Shown here: positions 1 through 11,658 of the stretch, one piece after another
Numbering within the stretch: position 1 is the stretch's first letter
Layout: every line of letters starts with the position of its first letter
NCBI RefSeq assembly: GCF_033439725.1
Contig: NW_026944387.1
Span: 1,922,001 to 1,986,000, forward strand
Direction: 5' to 3'
Length of the DNA stretch: 64,000 bases
Source: Neurospora tetraspora
Taxonomy: Eukaryota; Ascomycota; Sordariomycetes; Sordariales; Sordariaceae
Position numbers and translations under genes: made by a program
Notes under the pieces: model-generated
Database searches by the model: none
What the model saw: only the letters and a program-made list of their open reading frames with translations
Told to the model about the DNA's origin: nothing

Positions 1-186
1 ATAAAAACGACTACGTCTGGTATAGTCTTCCCACTCCCTGGAACTGATCGATGCCTCCTTCATCTCATCCGTATGCTTCTTCTCACCACAAGTCCACGAG
101 CAGTCATGTCCCCTTTTCCTGCTCATAACCAAAGTAACCCTCGAACATTCGTCTTCCCTTCTCCCCCTTTCCCCTTCCAACTCCCT

Positions 187-1649
187 TTACAGCAAATGCG
201 AAACCCCCTCCTCCCCCCCCGCCATCCCCTTCCAATGCACCTTCACCCCACCCCAACTATGCTCATTATAATCCTCCTGCACCTTCTGACAAGTCTTGAG
301 TCCCCAATCCGTCACACCAACCATCAAACAACTCTCAAACATAAACGCACAACTTCCCTCCCCAACCTTCTGTGGTTTTAGCTCGGCGTTCCTCGCCCCC
401 TCATAACTCGCCGCATCCGGTCCATGGCCACTCATAACATTATGTAAACTCGCCCCGCCCGGAACGAACCCCCCCTTGCCGCCCTTCTTGGCATCGTATG
501 CACCCGTTATCAAGCCCATGAACTCGCTCATGGTGTTGCGGTGGTACCAAGGCGGGCGGAAGGTATCTTCGCCGACAAGCCAGCGGGGAGGGAAGATGAC
601 GAAGTCGGCGATGGCGGTTCCGGCATGGTCGGAGGGGGCGGAGAGGACGGTGAAGATGGATGGGTCCGGGTGGTCGAAACTGATAGAGCCGATGGTGTTG
701 AAGCGACCGAGGTCGTATTTGTAGGGGTAGTAATTACCGTGCCAGGCCACGACGTCGAAGGGGGTGTGTGGCTGTTTGGTCTCAAAAAGGGTGTTGTTGA
801 ACTTGGCGGTTATGGTGTAAGAGTTCGGTCCGTCGAGCGCGATAGATCCGTGGTCTTCGCTGAAGCAGGCCACGGGAGCTTGGAAGTCGCGCGCGTTGGC
901 GAGGCCGTTGCTGCCGATGGGACCGAGCTCGGGGAGCTGGAAGTGGCCCTGGTAGAGTTCGAGTGCGTAGCCGCGGACGGGGCCGGAGGGGAGGAGGACT
1001 TGGTAGCGCACGCCGCGCGGGATGACGGCGATTTCCATCGGTCGGACCAATAGCCAGCCGAACTCGGTGCGGATGTCTAGCACGCCGTCCTGCGCCACGA
1101 TGAGAAGGTCGCCGTCGGCTGAGTAGAAGGCTGATTGGGCGGACATGGACTTGCCGGCGGCGTAGACGTACATGCCCAGACCTTGCTTGAGGGTGGGGTC
1201 GCCGGCGCCGGCGACGAGACGGAGGCCTGAGACGAAGTCGGTGTCGGATTCGTGGTCGAAGGGGTCCCAGCGGAGTTGGTTGGGGATGTAGTGCAGCTTG
1301 GCTGGCGATTGCTCGAGAACGGGCTCCTGACCCTTAGATGGGGTGGCCTCGACGAAGGGAGGGTGGGAGCATGAGGGGAGGATCCGGTAGAGCCATGATT
1401 GCTTGTTTTCGTGGCGTGGAGCTGTGAAGGCGGTTCCGGAGAGCTTTTCGGCGTAGAGGCCGAGGGGAGGCTTCTGAGGGGAGTTGTGGCCGATGGGAAG
1501 AGCGCCGGAGACGGCTTCGGATCTGGGGGGTTGAGTGAGTAGAGCGTAGGAGTTGATAGTGGAGGAGGGAGTGACACTTACTCTAGGTAGGAAGCGAAGC
1601 CGTTCTGATAGCGGTACTTCTCCTTGAAGTCAAAGTTGGTGACAGGCAT
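187..1649 (-). CDS. hmgA: Homogentisate 1,2-dioxygenase
   Basis: Opens the aromatic ring of homogentisate to maleylacetoacetate in cytosolic tyrosine/phenylalanine breakdown, using Fe(II) and O2. Two exons, 1649-1582 and 1522-187, around a 59 bp intron (GTAAGT...CAG), give 467 residues. The start ATG at 1649 opens [18 protein letters not shown], the usual N-terminus of the family. The iron-binding signature is complete: [12 protein letters not shown] supplies His about 350 and Glu about 356, and MSGHGPD supplies His about 389, matching the His/Glu/His triad of human HGD. Fungal and human enzymes are about 445-450 residues, so the C-terminus is slightly extended. The usual cluster partners, fumarylacetoacetase and maleylacetoacetate isomerase, are not in the window but could lie left of position 1. 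Identity is near certain; the exact splice sites are inferred. Confidence 0.96.
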
Positions 1650-3157
1650 TGTCGCGGTTCGCTATAATTCAGCTTGAGTGTCGGTTTCTTTGGGGGTATC
1701 AATGGTTGTAGAAACTGAACGTCGTTGTAACTTGAAGATGTGTACTTCCAAAGAGGGAAGATCAAGTCAAGGACAGAGCAGAAGAAGGGGAGTTTAGAAA
1801 GAAAGTTATCTCTCCGAAAGGCAAACAAAGTCCAGAAAACCCATCCATCTTTTCGGTTCCCGAGGTAGCACTGCTACTTCTAGTCTTCGTCATTGTCCCG
1901 GTCCTGCTTGTGCCTCGATGCATCGTTCTCGAAGTTCCCAAATTCCGCCCGTCCAAGACCGCGATGCGGGACCGCCAGTAGCCGAAGATATGCGGTCTCC
2001 AATTGCGCGGTCCGGGCGAGATCGTAAACCCGGGGAAGACCTTCTCCACGTGATTCAGCTGGGGGTCCCCACTGGTTTCCCGAGCTCCACCACAGATTCT
2101 CCATTGGCCCCGCTTCCCCAGAAGTAAGCAAGGTCAGAGCTTCGGCATTTTGCAGACTCGCGTTTGTTCTTTTTCTCGGATTTCCATCTTGGACTCTTTT
2201 CCCTCTTTCTCTTCCAACGACGAATCTGAAGGGAAACTTTGCGGCGGAGCCTACGACAAACTCGACTCACAACTCGGAATAATACGGCGATGACCTAGAC
2301 ATTTGAGGCACCTCGAGATTCGAATTGCGATGGGCTAAATGACGGTCGGACCGTCGGACGCCCGATGAGAGGGAGCATGAGGCTTTATTGAAGGGAACAT
2401 CAAGCTCAAGCTCATCCGACAGACTCGCGAAAACCAGAATCAGATCTTGCAGAAACGCACTCTGTCAGTTGTGTACGGCGGCAGTCAGAGGCCATGTGCG
2501 TGGTTGCCGGAGACCTTCAACTCTGCCTCCCTGCATCATGAATTCAGGTTTCCGTGAGTCAATACGGCAATTCCTCATCTCTCTTATTCCGAAACTCCGA
2601 ACCTCACTACAGGTCCCTTTCACAGGAGACATGGCCCGTTTGGCGTGGTTTATCCACTCATCACATTCTGCAAAGGGGGCCCGTCAGATTGAGAGATCTG
2701 GTGTTGATCAGTGGGAACAGCAAGGTATAAGATCAGGTATTGTTGGCATGAGACTTTGGGGCATCTTGTACTTTAACCTCAACAGGTGGCAGGCTTCGAA
2801 GCAGACGGACATAAATGCGAGACACAGTGGCATTCAAGTTGCTCATCACGATGACACATAAGCAGCCTGCTCAAGTTTACCATGGCTGAAAGTGATGTTC
2901 ATTATCAATAGCATGACGGACACTGTTGTCCCGTGTCCGCTGCCCTTGTTTGCGTTTGACCCAGCCAGCTGTTTCCTCAAGACCAGAACGACACCGAAAG
3001 CCAAAGACGCTGGCGACATGGGGGATCAACCCCAGCCTGCCATCAGGGAATCATTAATGATACATATTATGGTCCCGTCATTATCACCATCACCGATGAA
3101 CCAATGACAAGGATAGCAGATGCAGACCAAGCTGGTCTGGACGAGACTGGGAACGGC
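1650..3157. other. Gene-free stretch between hmgA and the 3.2-3.9 kb gene
   Basis: About 1.5 kb holding the hmgA promoter and the 3' flank of the next gene, which is on the same strand. Open frames on both strands here (for example 2388-2861) have mixed, low-complexity composition and no recognisable domain or splice-supported structure. I see no gene. Confidence 0.5.
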
Positions 3158-3883
3158 TTAAGCAGCCTCTTCCTCGGCGGCAGCAGCCTTCTTCTTCTTC
3201 TTGGAGGAGCCGCCCGCGGGTTTGGTGCCAGCGTTCGTCGACAAGTGTACCAAGAGTGATGTCCACGACTCCTCCTTGTCCCACTCGAAGCCCTTGAGGT
3301 ATGGTTCGGGTAGCTCGTCATCCGGCTATGAAGCACATCAAAGAGTCAGTCAAAGGAAACTCCCTTGCTAACACACGGGTCAACAGGTGGTGGTGGTTAA
3401 GAAAGTCTTACCCTCTTCTTGAACGACTTGTGGATGGCATCCATGGCGTCCTTGATGGTTACCCCCTTGAGATTCCGTGCTGTTACGTGCAACCCCGTCT
3501 TAAAGTAGAGGTCAATCTTCTTGACTGGCGGTGTTGTGAGCATCATCTTGAGGTAGTCCTTGTCGTCTATCGACGTAGGCGAGGTGTTGACCTTCCTGTC
3601 ATTGGACAACAAGTGTGAGCCATATGTCTCGAGTGTATCGAGGTGTCAAGTCACGGCATAGCCTGTGGGACTGGGTGCATGGCAGGACTTACCACCCCAA
3701 CATCTGCGTCTCCTTGGCAATCTGGAGGTCAATTCCTTGAGCCTCCAGGTCGTTGACGTTCATGACCCCATTGGCAGTCGAGCTTGCTCGTCGGTGCTTG
3801 TGGATGTGGCTCTCCTTTGGGGGTGATGTGGCTTCGAGGCCTTGGACGGCGGAGTCGACCTTGGTGAGTGGTTCGCCCGACAT
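3158..3883 (-). CDS. Small lysine-tailed protein, DUF6699-like fold suspected
   Basis: Three exons (3883-3693, 3595-3412, 3325-3158) join in frame through canonical introns of 97 and 86 bp to give 180 residues. The start ATG at 3883 begins MSGEPLTKVD. Residues 1-60 are polar and probably disordered. The middle, from MLGWKVNTSPTS through LYFKTGLHVTARNLKGVT and IKDAMDAIHKSFKKR, then DELPEPYLKGFEWD, looks like one compact domain: beta strands, an 'IxDAxxAIHxxFKKR' helix and a Trp-containing end. This resembles the fungal DUF6699 type ('GVTVxDVLxAI'). The C-terminus is a Lys5 run followed by an Ala/Glu tail, perhaps a nuclear localisation signal. Function is unknown; the DUF assignment is from memory of the motif and is tentative. 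Splicing in a single consistent frame makes the gene model solid. Confidence 0.8.
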
Positions 3884-6071
3884 GGTGGTGATGGATTGGT
3901 TGGATCTGGCTACAGATGACTACTGGTGTTCAGGTCGTGTGACAGCTGTATAAAGATATAACAGCTGAATGGTGATGAGGATTGATGATGAATAGGATTG
4001 GATCTCACGATGATGGATGCAGATTTGGGAGAGGTGTCTGTTGTACAAGGAGAAGAGAAGAGGAGAAGGAAGAGTATTTGAATCGAGACGGGAGCTATGA
4101 GGTAGATAAAGGGGAGCGGGACACGAGCACGGCAACGGGAGGGGAAGTTCCAATAATGCGGGAGATGATCCAAGGACTGCCCTTCTTGAGGCAGTTGTGG
4201 AAGGCGAGCTGGTTCGGTTACAAGAGGGCAGAGGGCAGGCAAGCAAGCAAGCAAGCTGCGGGTACATCTCAGGATAGCCATCACGGGTGGGATATGAGTG
4301 GTGGTTACACTTGTGGAGGCCGTATAAGTGATAGGACTGGATGTACCGATCGGTCCGTCGGTCTTCGTCATGAGGGGGTTTGCACGATCAAGCAAGAGGA
4401 GCTGAGCGAGTCGAGATTGGAGGGTTCGATATTGGCTGTTTCCGCTGCATTCGTTCCTGCCTCGCCGGGCGGGGTAGAAGATCACCTGGTAGTGGTGGTG
4501 CAGGTGGTGGTGCAGAGCAGTGCGGTACGGTCTCTGGAGATGGCCGCTTTTGGACGATCGTGTGATGAATACATTATCATGACATGATGGCATAGGGTGA
4601 TCTGCTAGGACCCGGAGGTACCGGGTCCTTCCCGACCACTTACACCTCCAATAGCTCTCTCCAAAAACCTCCAATAGACCTCCAATCAAGGGCGCGTTAG
4701 GGTGTCGCCAAGCAATCCGGGGAAGTGTCTTGGCCAGCTCGACACTTGGACGAAAGCGAACAAGGTCGGCCCACCTCACTGCGATGGTGCCACTACCCAA
4801 ACCACCACGGTGCTATTCCGGGCGGATTAGCGTCAACCTTATGATGAGTGCCGGTGCCGATGAGTTCAATGAGATGACAGACGACCTGACCTCGAGCACA
4901 TAAAGGATGACCGACACCCGTGATGATCAAGGGGAGTTTCGGAAGCAAAACTGAACAGTTTGAAAATATCCACCGTCATTCAGACTCGAGACAAAAGGAT
5001 ACCTACGTACGACCTCAATGCTCAATCACCCCATTCGATCCGTAACAGCCGTGTCTGTCGTCGTCTACCGTCCCGAGCGGGGCTCCTTCCAGGGGCGGGG
5101 CCTGTGGTCTCTCCACCTGACAGGCCAGCCAGGGGCGTCATGGCCCCATCTCCTCATGGCACCCCGGGCCATCCGCTTCGATTGAAACCGTTCGTTCGAT
5201 ATCGATGGATGCGACTTCCTCATCTTGAGTCCAGAGCAGCACTCAGCAGCCGTCAAGGTGCTTTTCAATCTTTGTTCGAAACACTTGGACGTTGCGAGGG
5301 ATGAACAGTTGGAGAAAGGTACACTCGTCGAGTAAGTGGTGATCGTGTTCTTCAAGGTGTCATGACAGGACTGGAACTGATCGCTTCGATTTACAATGCA
5401 GTTCAGCACTCCAACTTGCCGAACCATTCCGTCTCTCATCCCGAATCCTCAATGAAGAAGAGGCCGGATAAAAGCTCCAACCAAGGACTGGTTTCAGTAA
5501 CAATGTGACAGGTTTGGGTTCAAGTTCCATCGAAGTTTAGAGGTAGGTAGTTGTCATTGGGCGGCCAGGTGTCAACTCAATGCAGTTGCGGCCGCGGCAA
5601 GTGTCTATCCTGCCGCCGTGATGTTAGTGCAGACCTGCCGTCCTTTGAGCTTCCATGCGGCATGCAGTGAGGTGAAAGATTGCCTGCCGCCCGGTTCCGT
5701 GCATGACGCTGTTACAGCTTCCCCACTTTCGTCCTCCCGTTCACCTCATCGACATTCCACCAAGCGAACAACCCCCTCCGGATGCCCTGACCGAGTGCTA
5801 GAGCTGGGAAATTACTCGGGAATTACATTTTGGTAGGTATTGGTCTCTTTGTTGAAGCTTAATTACTAGGTAGACAAATGTCACGGGTCTTCGAGTTCCA
5901 AACAACGATCACGACAATGGCAACAACAACGACAACAACGGCGACAACAATAACGACGACACGAGTCAACAGTAATATGTCTTCAGAAAGCCTCATAAAC
6001 AAATGCTTCCTCGACAACCCAAGGGAGCACAACCCCTTAATATCGACAGCACAACTTAGGCCGGCCTTCCA
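3884..6071. other. Long gene-free stretch with low-complexity DNA
   Basis: About 2.2 kb upstream of the small lysine-tailed gene. It contains an (AAGC)n run at 4239-4256 and a CAA/CGA-type trinucleotide tract at about 5906-5963. A 296-codon open frame on the minus strand (3910-4800) and a 201-codon frame on the plus strand overlap each other but show no domain, no coding-like third-position bias and no splice partner, so I read this as promoter and intergenic DNA. Confidence 0.5.
5906..5963. repeat. CAA/CGA trinucleotide-like tract
   Basis: Imperfect run of ACA/ACG/GAC triplets, mostly purine and C on the plus strand. It would read Asn/Asp-rich in one frame, but no gene is supported around it. 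Simple-sequence DNA. Confidence 0.7.
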
Positions 6072-6831
6072 ATGAGACCGACCGTCACACCAAAGGTACG
6101 CAACTTGACGCAATTGGGTACGCAGCAGGACCCGCGAACATTCGAGTTGGAGGCTTAAACCGGTAAACCTCCTAACCTTACCCCTCTATGTGAATAGAGG
6201 TATCTAACACTGAATTCTCACAGTCGCTTCGTCCTTTACTCTTCCTCGGCGCTTCCCGCGGAGATCCCAAAACCGAACCCAGCGATTATGACAACAACAA
6301 ACCCCTGGTCGGATCGGGGATCTATGACACCAGCAAGACTGGAATGCGGTTCCTGTTCTCGAATTTCTCCTACATTTTCGTGGCTCATCCCAACAAACGG
6401 AGTCGACATTCCCACCTTTGAAGGACGAGAAGACTTCTCGAGAACAGCACTTCAACGGCGACCTTTGGTGAACCGAGTTCGACAACACAACCCATTCGCT
6501 ATAAACCAGAAATCGGCAGGGCTGCAGTGCTTGGAGCCTACAATGTGCCAATGCCGGGTCTCACCCTACACCACTCACTGAAGGAGGAGAAGTAACAATT
6601 GCCGTTACTTCGATATTCACAACACAACTTGAGCTCATCATAGTACTACCTTACTCTACGCCAGTTGCAAATTACCAACATTGTGGAGGAATGATCCAAA
6701 TTCCTGTCCAGGTACGAGTGACGCCCGCCATCAGGGTTTACTGGATCGGCATTGTCTCGGGACGTCCCACTGTCACATTCCGATCGTCGATGATCCCTAT
6801 GGAGGCTATTCCAGCCTCTCGGGAATTCAGC
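6072..6831 (+). pseudogene. Unassigned coding-like relic
   Basis: This stretch has protein-like periodicity but no intact gene. One plus-strand frame runs nearly open from about 6203 to 6596, with segments such as YDNNKPLVGSGIYDTSKTGM and RAAVLGAYNVPMPG and strong C/G third positions. Another frame is open from about 6577 to 6831, reading for example GEVTIAVTSIFTTQLELIIV and VRVTPAIRVYWIGIVSGRP, with alternating hydrophobic residues like beta strands. The two frames overlap briefly. A third, weaker frame carries open segments at about 6072-6155 and 6288-6581. No credible single ORF or intron set joins them, so I call a decayed gene of unknown family. It could also be a real multi-intron gene whose splice sites I failed to see, or chance. 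Confidence 0.3.
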
Positions 6832-7109
6832 TAGAGAGCTACACAACACTGGCACATGATCGACGCAACATCTGGAAGGTCACCCTTTCCAGAAGTAGCT
6901 GTCATCGGTATCCCGCGTCAAGAGCTCGGCAGTTTTCTCCTGAATAAACAATATTCAGAAACAGAACGCTGACCGGTGTGGGTCATTCACACCGGTCAAG
7001 TCTTGACACATTCTTTACCCAGCCCATAACAGGAATGTTATTTCAGCAACTCCGGCTTCAACTTGAGGACGGGGAGGACAAAGTGGGATGACTGATTGTG
7101 GAGGAAGAA

Positions 7110-7115
7110 TATAAG
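7110..7115 (+). promoter_or_regulatory. TATA-like element before secreted protein gene
   Basis: TATAAG lies 109 bp upstream of the ATG at 7224, a plausible core-promoter distance for a filamentous fungus. No other gene is close on the plus strand. Position and motif only. Confidence 0.35.
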
Positions 7116-7223
7116 TGCGATATATCCAGGACGTCGGCAGGTCACTGCCATATGGCCATGATCCACGGTTCGGCACCTCATTTTCCACAACCTACCTCAC
7201 TGTCAGCTCGGTCTTAGCCAGCC

Positions 7224-8370
7224 ATGCGTTCCTTCGCCCTCGCCTTAGTGGCGTCCGCCGCTGGTGCCCTTGCCGCCACCATGCAGATCAACGATTCGCG
7301 CTTCCAGAACCACATGGCCCTGACTGTGCTAGAGGGCTTGTTTGGGATGGAGGGCCAGCAGATGCCAGCGGTAAACGGCCAGCAGAACATCGTTGACATG
7401 ATCATGTCCAAGCTAGCCAACGTCAAAATGGGTACCGCCTCCCCCGATGCTGTATCCGGCACCGACACATCCATCCTGGGGTGGCCAACCTGCAAGGATA
7501 CTCTGGCTTGCAACTTCAACATCCTGCAGAATGTTTCCATGTCCGACAGGCTCATCTATCTCGTCACCATCCAGGTCAAGCTTCTCGGCGGACCAAACAA
7601 GAGCCAGACCCAGTTCAAGGCTGTTGAAGGACTGATGCAGTACTTTATCGACAAGAACCTTCCCAATCCCAATATTGCTCCTTCATACGGCTTGGCTGGT
7701 GTTCTTGAGGGAATCCAGCGTGGTACGGCCATTGCCCTGGGAAAGTCAAACGATACGTTTGGTAACCCTAGCTCTCTCATGTGGGCCAGCTTTCTCAGGA
7801 AAGTTAGGACTGGTGACTTTAGGGACAGGGCTTCTCACGACGCTGCTTGGTCTCAGGCCTTCCAAGTGGGCCTCAACTATGGTGTCCAGACTGGTGACCG
7901 GCTTACTGGTACAACGGTTGGGGTCAATGGTTACGTCGAGATACCAGAGCGCGCGGCTGTCTTCAACATTCTCACCGCTTGGACCATTCTCGCCCAGAAT
8001 GAGGGCGTCGTTGGCCGTATATTCAGCCTGTGAGTACTCTCATCCCACTCCCTTCCTGCCATGTTGCATCCTCGTATTCATCGCCGCTTTCGCTAGTATC
8101 TTTGAAACTGACCAGGCCAATGCCTCTCAAAGTGCCCCCGCCATCTTCTTGCCCCTGCTTCCCTACGGCTTCACAGCCGAAAAGCTTATCAACTGGATCT
8201 TTAATGTTTCTGATCCCAAGCCATTGTATTGCCTGGTGGATGCCGCCTTCAACGACCGTGCCATTGCAGCCCTAAGAATCGATCCCACTACGTTTTTGAA
8301 CGACCTCAACAACTTGATCACGATCATACCCGCTTTTCTACGGTGCTATACGGTTGGAGCGAATATCTAA
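7224..8370 (+). CDS. Secreted protein of unknown function
   Basis: Two exons (7224-8029, 8097-8370) around a 67 bp intron (GTGAGT...CTAG) give 359 residues. The N-terminus MRSFALALVASAAGALA is a clear cleavable signal peptide (cleavage near residue 17, ALA|AT). The mature protein, starting around MQINDSRFQNHMALTVLEG, is mostly helical in appearance, with many Asn and Gln residues, several possible N-glycosylation sites (NVS, NDT, NAS) and few cysteines (C153-C158 region: WPTCKDTLAC). After the intron comes a helix-rich end, PLLPYGFTAEKLINWIFNV to the final CYTVGANI. No catalytic motif of a known secreted hydrolase or peroxidase is visible and I do not recognise the family. The other possible acceptor (CAG at about 8116) leaves the wrong frame, which supports the chosen splice. 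Confidence 0.85.
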
Positions 8371-8828
8371 GTTTTGGACGCGGGCCCTTGGGTTCAATTG
8401 TATTGGCCTGGGTGACTGGCGATGAGGAGCAAGGGGTGGTACGCCTGGGTTGAGTACAATGTAGGGAGCACTGAACGAGAGGGAAGAAAGGGTAACCCAG
8501 GAAGAAGAGAATCAAATCCCATTGCGAGTTGTGGTATTTTATCACGGTGTGCTAGTCCCGATGCATCCATTTTGATCCAAGAACCATAATACTTCCTGCC
8601 TTTCCCAATACCACAACAACTGTCTTCGGCCCTTTTTATGCATTTCAATGTTTACCAGTCCTCCCTACATGCAATTCATCATAACTCATCACTCATAAAA
8701 TCTTTCCGCCCCTGTCAACTACACTGTTGTCGATGGCGGTAAAGAAGATCGCCTCGGCCTCGGGGTTAGTGTCGTCAAATCGGAGGTGACCCGCTCGTCC
8801 AGTCTGGTCCGTCCCATCCCCATTCCTC
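8371..8828. other. Intergenic stretch, 3' flanks
   Basis: About 460 bp between the stop of the secreted-protein gene and the possible peptide gene on the other strand. I see no gene or repeat in it. Confidence 0.5.
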
Positions 8829-9050
8829 CTACCACGAATCCAGTCTCTGTTTCTTCTTGGGATATATCACCCTAACAACAGCGTGCACCACAACACTGAT
8901 AACCATAATAATCTCCACCGCCACTAGTCCGATCCATATTAGATTTAGTCGCTGGTTCTCGTCCCCAGCTAGGGCGGCTTGGATGTTGGCTGGGACGGCT
9001 GGGAGTTGAAGGTAGGCGGTGTAACCTGATGGAGGGAGTTGGTCTTTCAT
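8829..9050 (-). CDS. Possible small one-pass membrane protein
   Basis: A 73-residue frame starts at 9050 with MKDQLPPSGYTAYLQLPAVP. After a polar N-terminal third it holds one strongly hydrophobic segment, roughly residues 36-62 (LNLIWIGLVAVEIIMVIS and onward), closed by a basic cluster, YPKKKQR. That is the layout of a small tail-anchored or single-span protein with the basic end in the cytosol. There are no introns and no recognised family. Length and composition are compatible with a real gene, but a frame this short could arise by chance. A possible GTAGG donor near the stop means it might have another exon. Confidence 0.35.
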   Translation of the reverse strand: MKDQLPPSGYTAYLQLPAVPANIQAALAGDENQRLNLIWIGLVAVEIIMVISVVVHAVVRVIYPKKKQRLDSW

Positions 9051-9145
9051 TGTGTGGATGTTGTCTGGTGGATGGTAGGGTCGGGGGTTTGAGTGGGTGA
9101 GAGGATCGGGGATTTGGGTAGATGGTAGGTGAGAGGTTGGTTGCT

Positions 9146-9332
9146 GAGTGTGTCGCTGTTGAAGGACTTGCTGATGATTGATGGTTGCTGGCGGCGACTG
9201 GATATTTGTCCTTATCTAGGTTTAATGAGCGGGTTGGGTTGAAAATCTCGCGGTGTGTGTTGAAGGTTGGATTCAAGCGGCGAGTGGTCAATTGGTGCTT
9301 GAGTGTCTCGCTGTTGAAGGACTTGCTGATGA
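9146..9332. repeat. 32 bp direct repeat, two copies 155 bp apart
   Basis: Positions 9146-9177 and 9301-9332 match at 31 of 32 bases (core tcgctgttgaaggacttgct). Flanking bases are also loosely similar, as if a longer segment was duplicated and has diverged. Noncoding, upstream of the possible small membrane gene. Confidence 0.8.
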
Positions 9333-11658
9333 CTCTGAAGTTTGCTGACTGGCACCGGATGTATTTGTATGTACAGCGAGCGACTTTAAAAGGGAAAACC
9401 CCGTGGTATGTGATGTGCTTAGAGATTGGACTCCAGAAGCGATGACTCAATTGATTTTCGAGTACCTTGCTTGAAGTTGGTATCTGCTTCATCGGTCAGC
9501 TTTCAGCCCATCATCCAGAGCGACGTCATGGGAACTCCAAAGCGAGTAGGTAAGGTACCTATTTTGATCCTGAAGCACTTACAGGTCAAAATCCCAGTTT
9601 CTTCACCCAACAACTTACAATAGGGGAGGATATCAACGGCTCGGATCAACAGATGAAAGTTTTCAGGATACAAGAAAACAAGGAAAATGGAGGGCATCAA
9701 ACCCCAAAGTCCTGGGAGTGAAAAGGATCAAATCTTTCACGTCCCTCCCTCCCGTCCCGTCTCCAACTTTTTCAGGTTCCCTTTCCTTTGCTGACATTGA
9801 CCGACATATACCACGGTGCACCCACAACGCTAAAACACACGTTCGTATGCAAACCACATGGCATGACACCACCCAGCCAGCGCTCTGGTTGTGCCAGTGC
9901 CAAAAAGCCAGTGCAACTGCAGCGGCGCTAGTGCTAAAAGGGCTTAACTTGCACAATGTAGTGAGAGTTTCTCCCTTATTGGGCAGCAAGACTTCCATTT
10001 TCACAAGAATTGGTTGGCTTCTGGAAGGAAAGAAAGAAATGGGGCACGAGACCGTTGGCTTTGATACTTATAAGGTGTGGTGAGGTGACGGGTGATGAAA
10101 GAGGAGACGAGAACAAGGCCTCTTTGTGCGAGGAGGATATTTTGGGGTTTTATCCTTTGAAGAGTGAATGAAGACTTGATCAATGGCCATGATGGCCGAG
10201 AGCGAAATTGACACGCTGGCAAAAATCTCCGATGGCTTGAATGTAAGCCTCCGAACGTCGGTTGAGGTTACTACCCGGTTACGGCTATTCGGTGGCGTCT
10301 TCTTAATCTGGGAAAAACGTGGGCAGATTTGGCAGAGAAACCCGGTAAAGAACGCCAAGATTGGTGCTACAAAAGCTGACGGGAGATTAACACAAGGATG
10401 TGGAAATAGCTTCAAACTTTCCGTTCTCTTCCTTCGATATTTTTTCTCGCAAGAGACACTCACCATAGAAGCAAAGAACATTTCGGGTTTCCTGAAATCC
10501 ACTGGCAGTTTGGCAATATGATATGAACCAGCATCAATCACTCCCTCCAGTTACTCCCAACCCCTATCCCTCCCGAGTCCAATCCCGAGTCCAGTGCACT
10601 GTCGAGTCCAGTGTCGAGTCCATTCTCGATTCCGATTCCACGGCACCGGTTAGTGCACTCTCGCACGCACGCTTTCTTCCGGCCCTGTTGACCACCGTGT
10701 AAACTTCAAGTCCCGTCTTGGCGTGGCGCCAGTTGACCTTTGCTAGGTGCATTGACGGAGTCTTTCGAGATCTTTGTTCATTGTTCCCCTTGATCTTCAA
10801 CCTTCAAGTCAAAGACAGAAGTGAAAACAAGTTATCCTTCGTGAATATGTCTTTGCCGAGAAGGGAGCGGATGCGTCGGCGTGAGGTCAAGAAAGTCCAG
10901 AGTTGTAGCCGGGCTTGACGGGGTATGTGCTATTGGTTGTTATTATGCTGAAGCCGTAAGGCTGATATTGAATGAAGATAGTCATCGATCCAAGGAGGTG
11001 ATCAGTCAGAAGGACTGGCCAGACTACCTATGAGAGGTACCAAGCGAAAGAAAGGCGGAAGTGGTTGGCACAAAAAGTCCCACCTGCCGGGCAGGCAGTC
11101 AAGAATAAAATATGTCATCGGTTGATATTATCTGTTTTGTAGCGAGGAACTCAAAATGTTCCTCTTCTTTCCACAACACCTGAGTAGAATAGGACCATCA
11201 AGTTGAGTATATTAGGTTCACGGGGCATGAAGTAAGAGTAAGCAAACTTGAAGCAAAAGCCAGGGAAGGGGGATTATCCGGGAGCACGTATCAAAAGAGA
11301 AACTCACCTCGAACTCACTTCATTGATCAAGTGTAATCCTGCACTCATACCAGGATACCGTAATTTTCTTCTCCTCTTCTTCAACCCCTCCACGCGTCTC
11401 GTTCTCCCTCCTGGAACGCGACCTCTCCCACTTCAACCACAACCAACTCCCATCAAAACCACCACGTACATACGAACCCCCAACAAGCTCACAGTAGTAC
11501 GCCTTCCACTCGCCCTCAAACACATACACCTCCTCTCTCTAGCTCTCAACGACTTCAACAAACGTGTCCCGTCTCCGACGAAAAGCATTCCGGCACCGCG
11601 CACCGCAAAATCAGAGCATCAGTCAAGACCTCCAGAGACAACCCGTCAAAGCATCAAC
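9333..11658. other. Gene-free stretch
   Basis: About 2.3 kb with no supported gene. Overlapping open frames around 10068-10541 lie on both strands without domains. A degenerate 13-14 bp tandem of GAGTCCA units is listed separately. The last 300 bp before 11659 are pyrimidine-rich, as in fungal promoters or leaders. Confidence 0.45.
10573..10640. repeat. Degenerate GAGTCCA tandem repeat
   Basis: Five to six spaced copies of GAGTCCA or a close variant, at roughly 13-14 bp intervals. Short noncoding minisatellite. Confidence 0.7.

Noticed and set aside
2388-2861. 157-codon plus-strand frame
   Set aside because: No domain, no coding-like third-position bias and no signal sequence; treated as intergenic.
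3910-4800. 296-codon minus-strand open frame
   Set aside because: Composition is random-looking, a plus-strand frame of 201 codons overlaps it, and no domain or splicing is visible. It lies in the upstream region of a minus-strand gene.
8872-9492. 206-codon minus-strand frame overlapping the small membrane ORF
   Set aside because: Thr/Ser/Pro-rich chance frame reading across the direct repeat; the 73-residue frame in another phase is more protein-like.
11248-11658. In-frame extension of the small membrane ORF upstream of 11659
   Set aside because: Reads Pro/Thr/Lys/Arg-rich from a pyrimidine-rich stretch, like a leader, with no domain.
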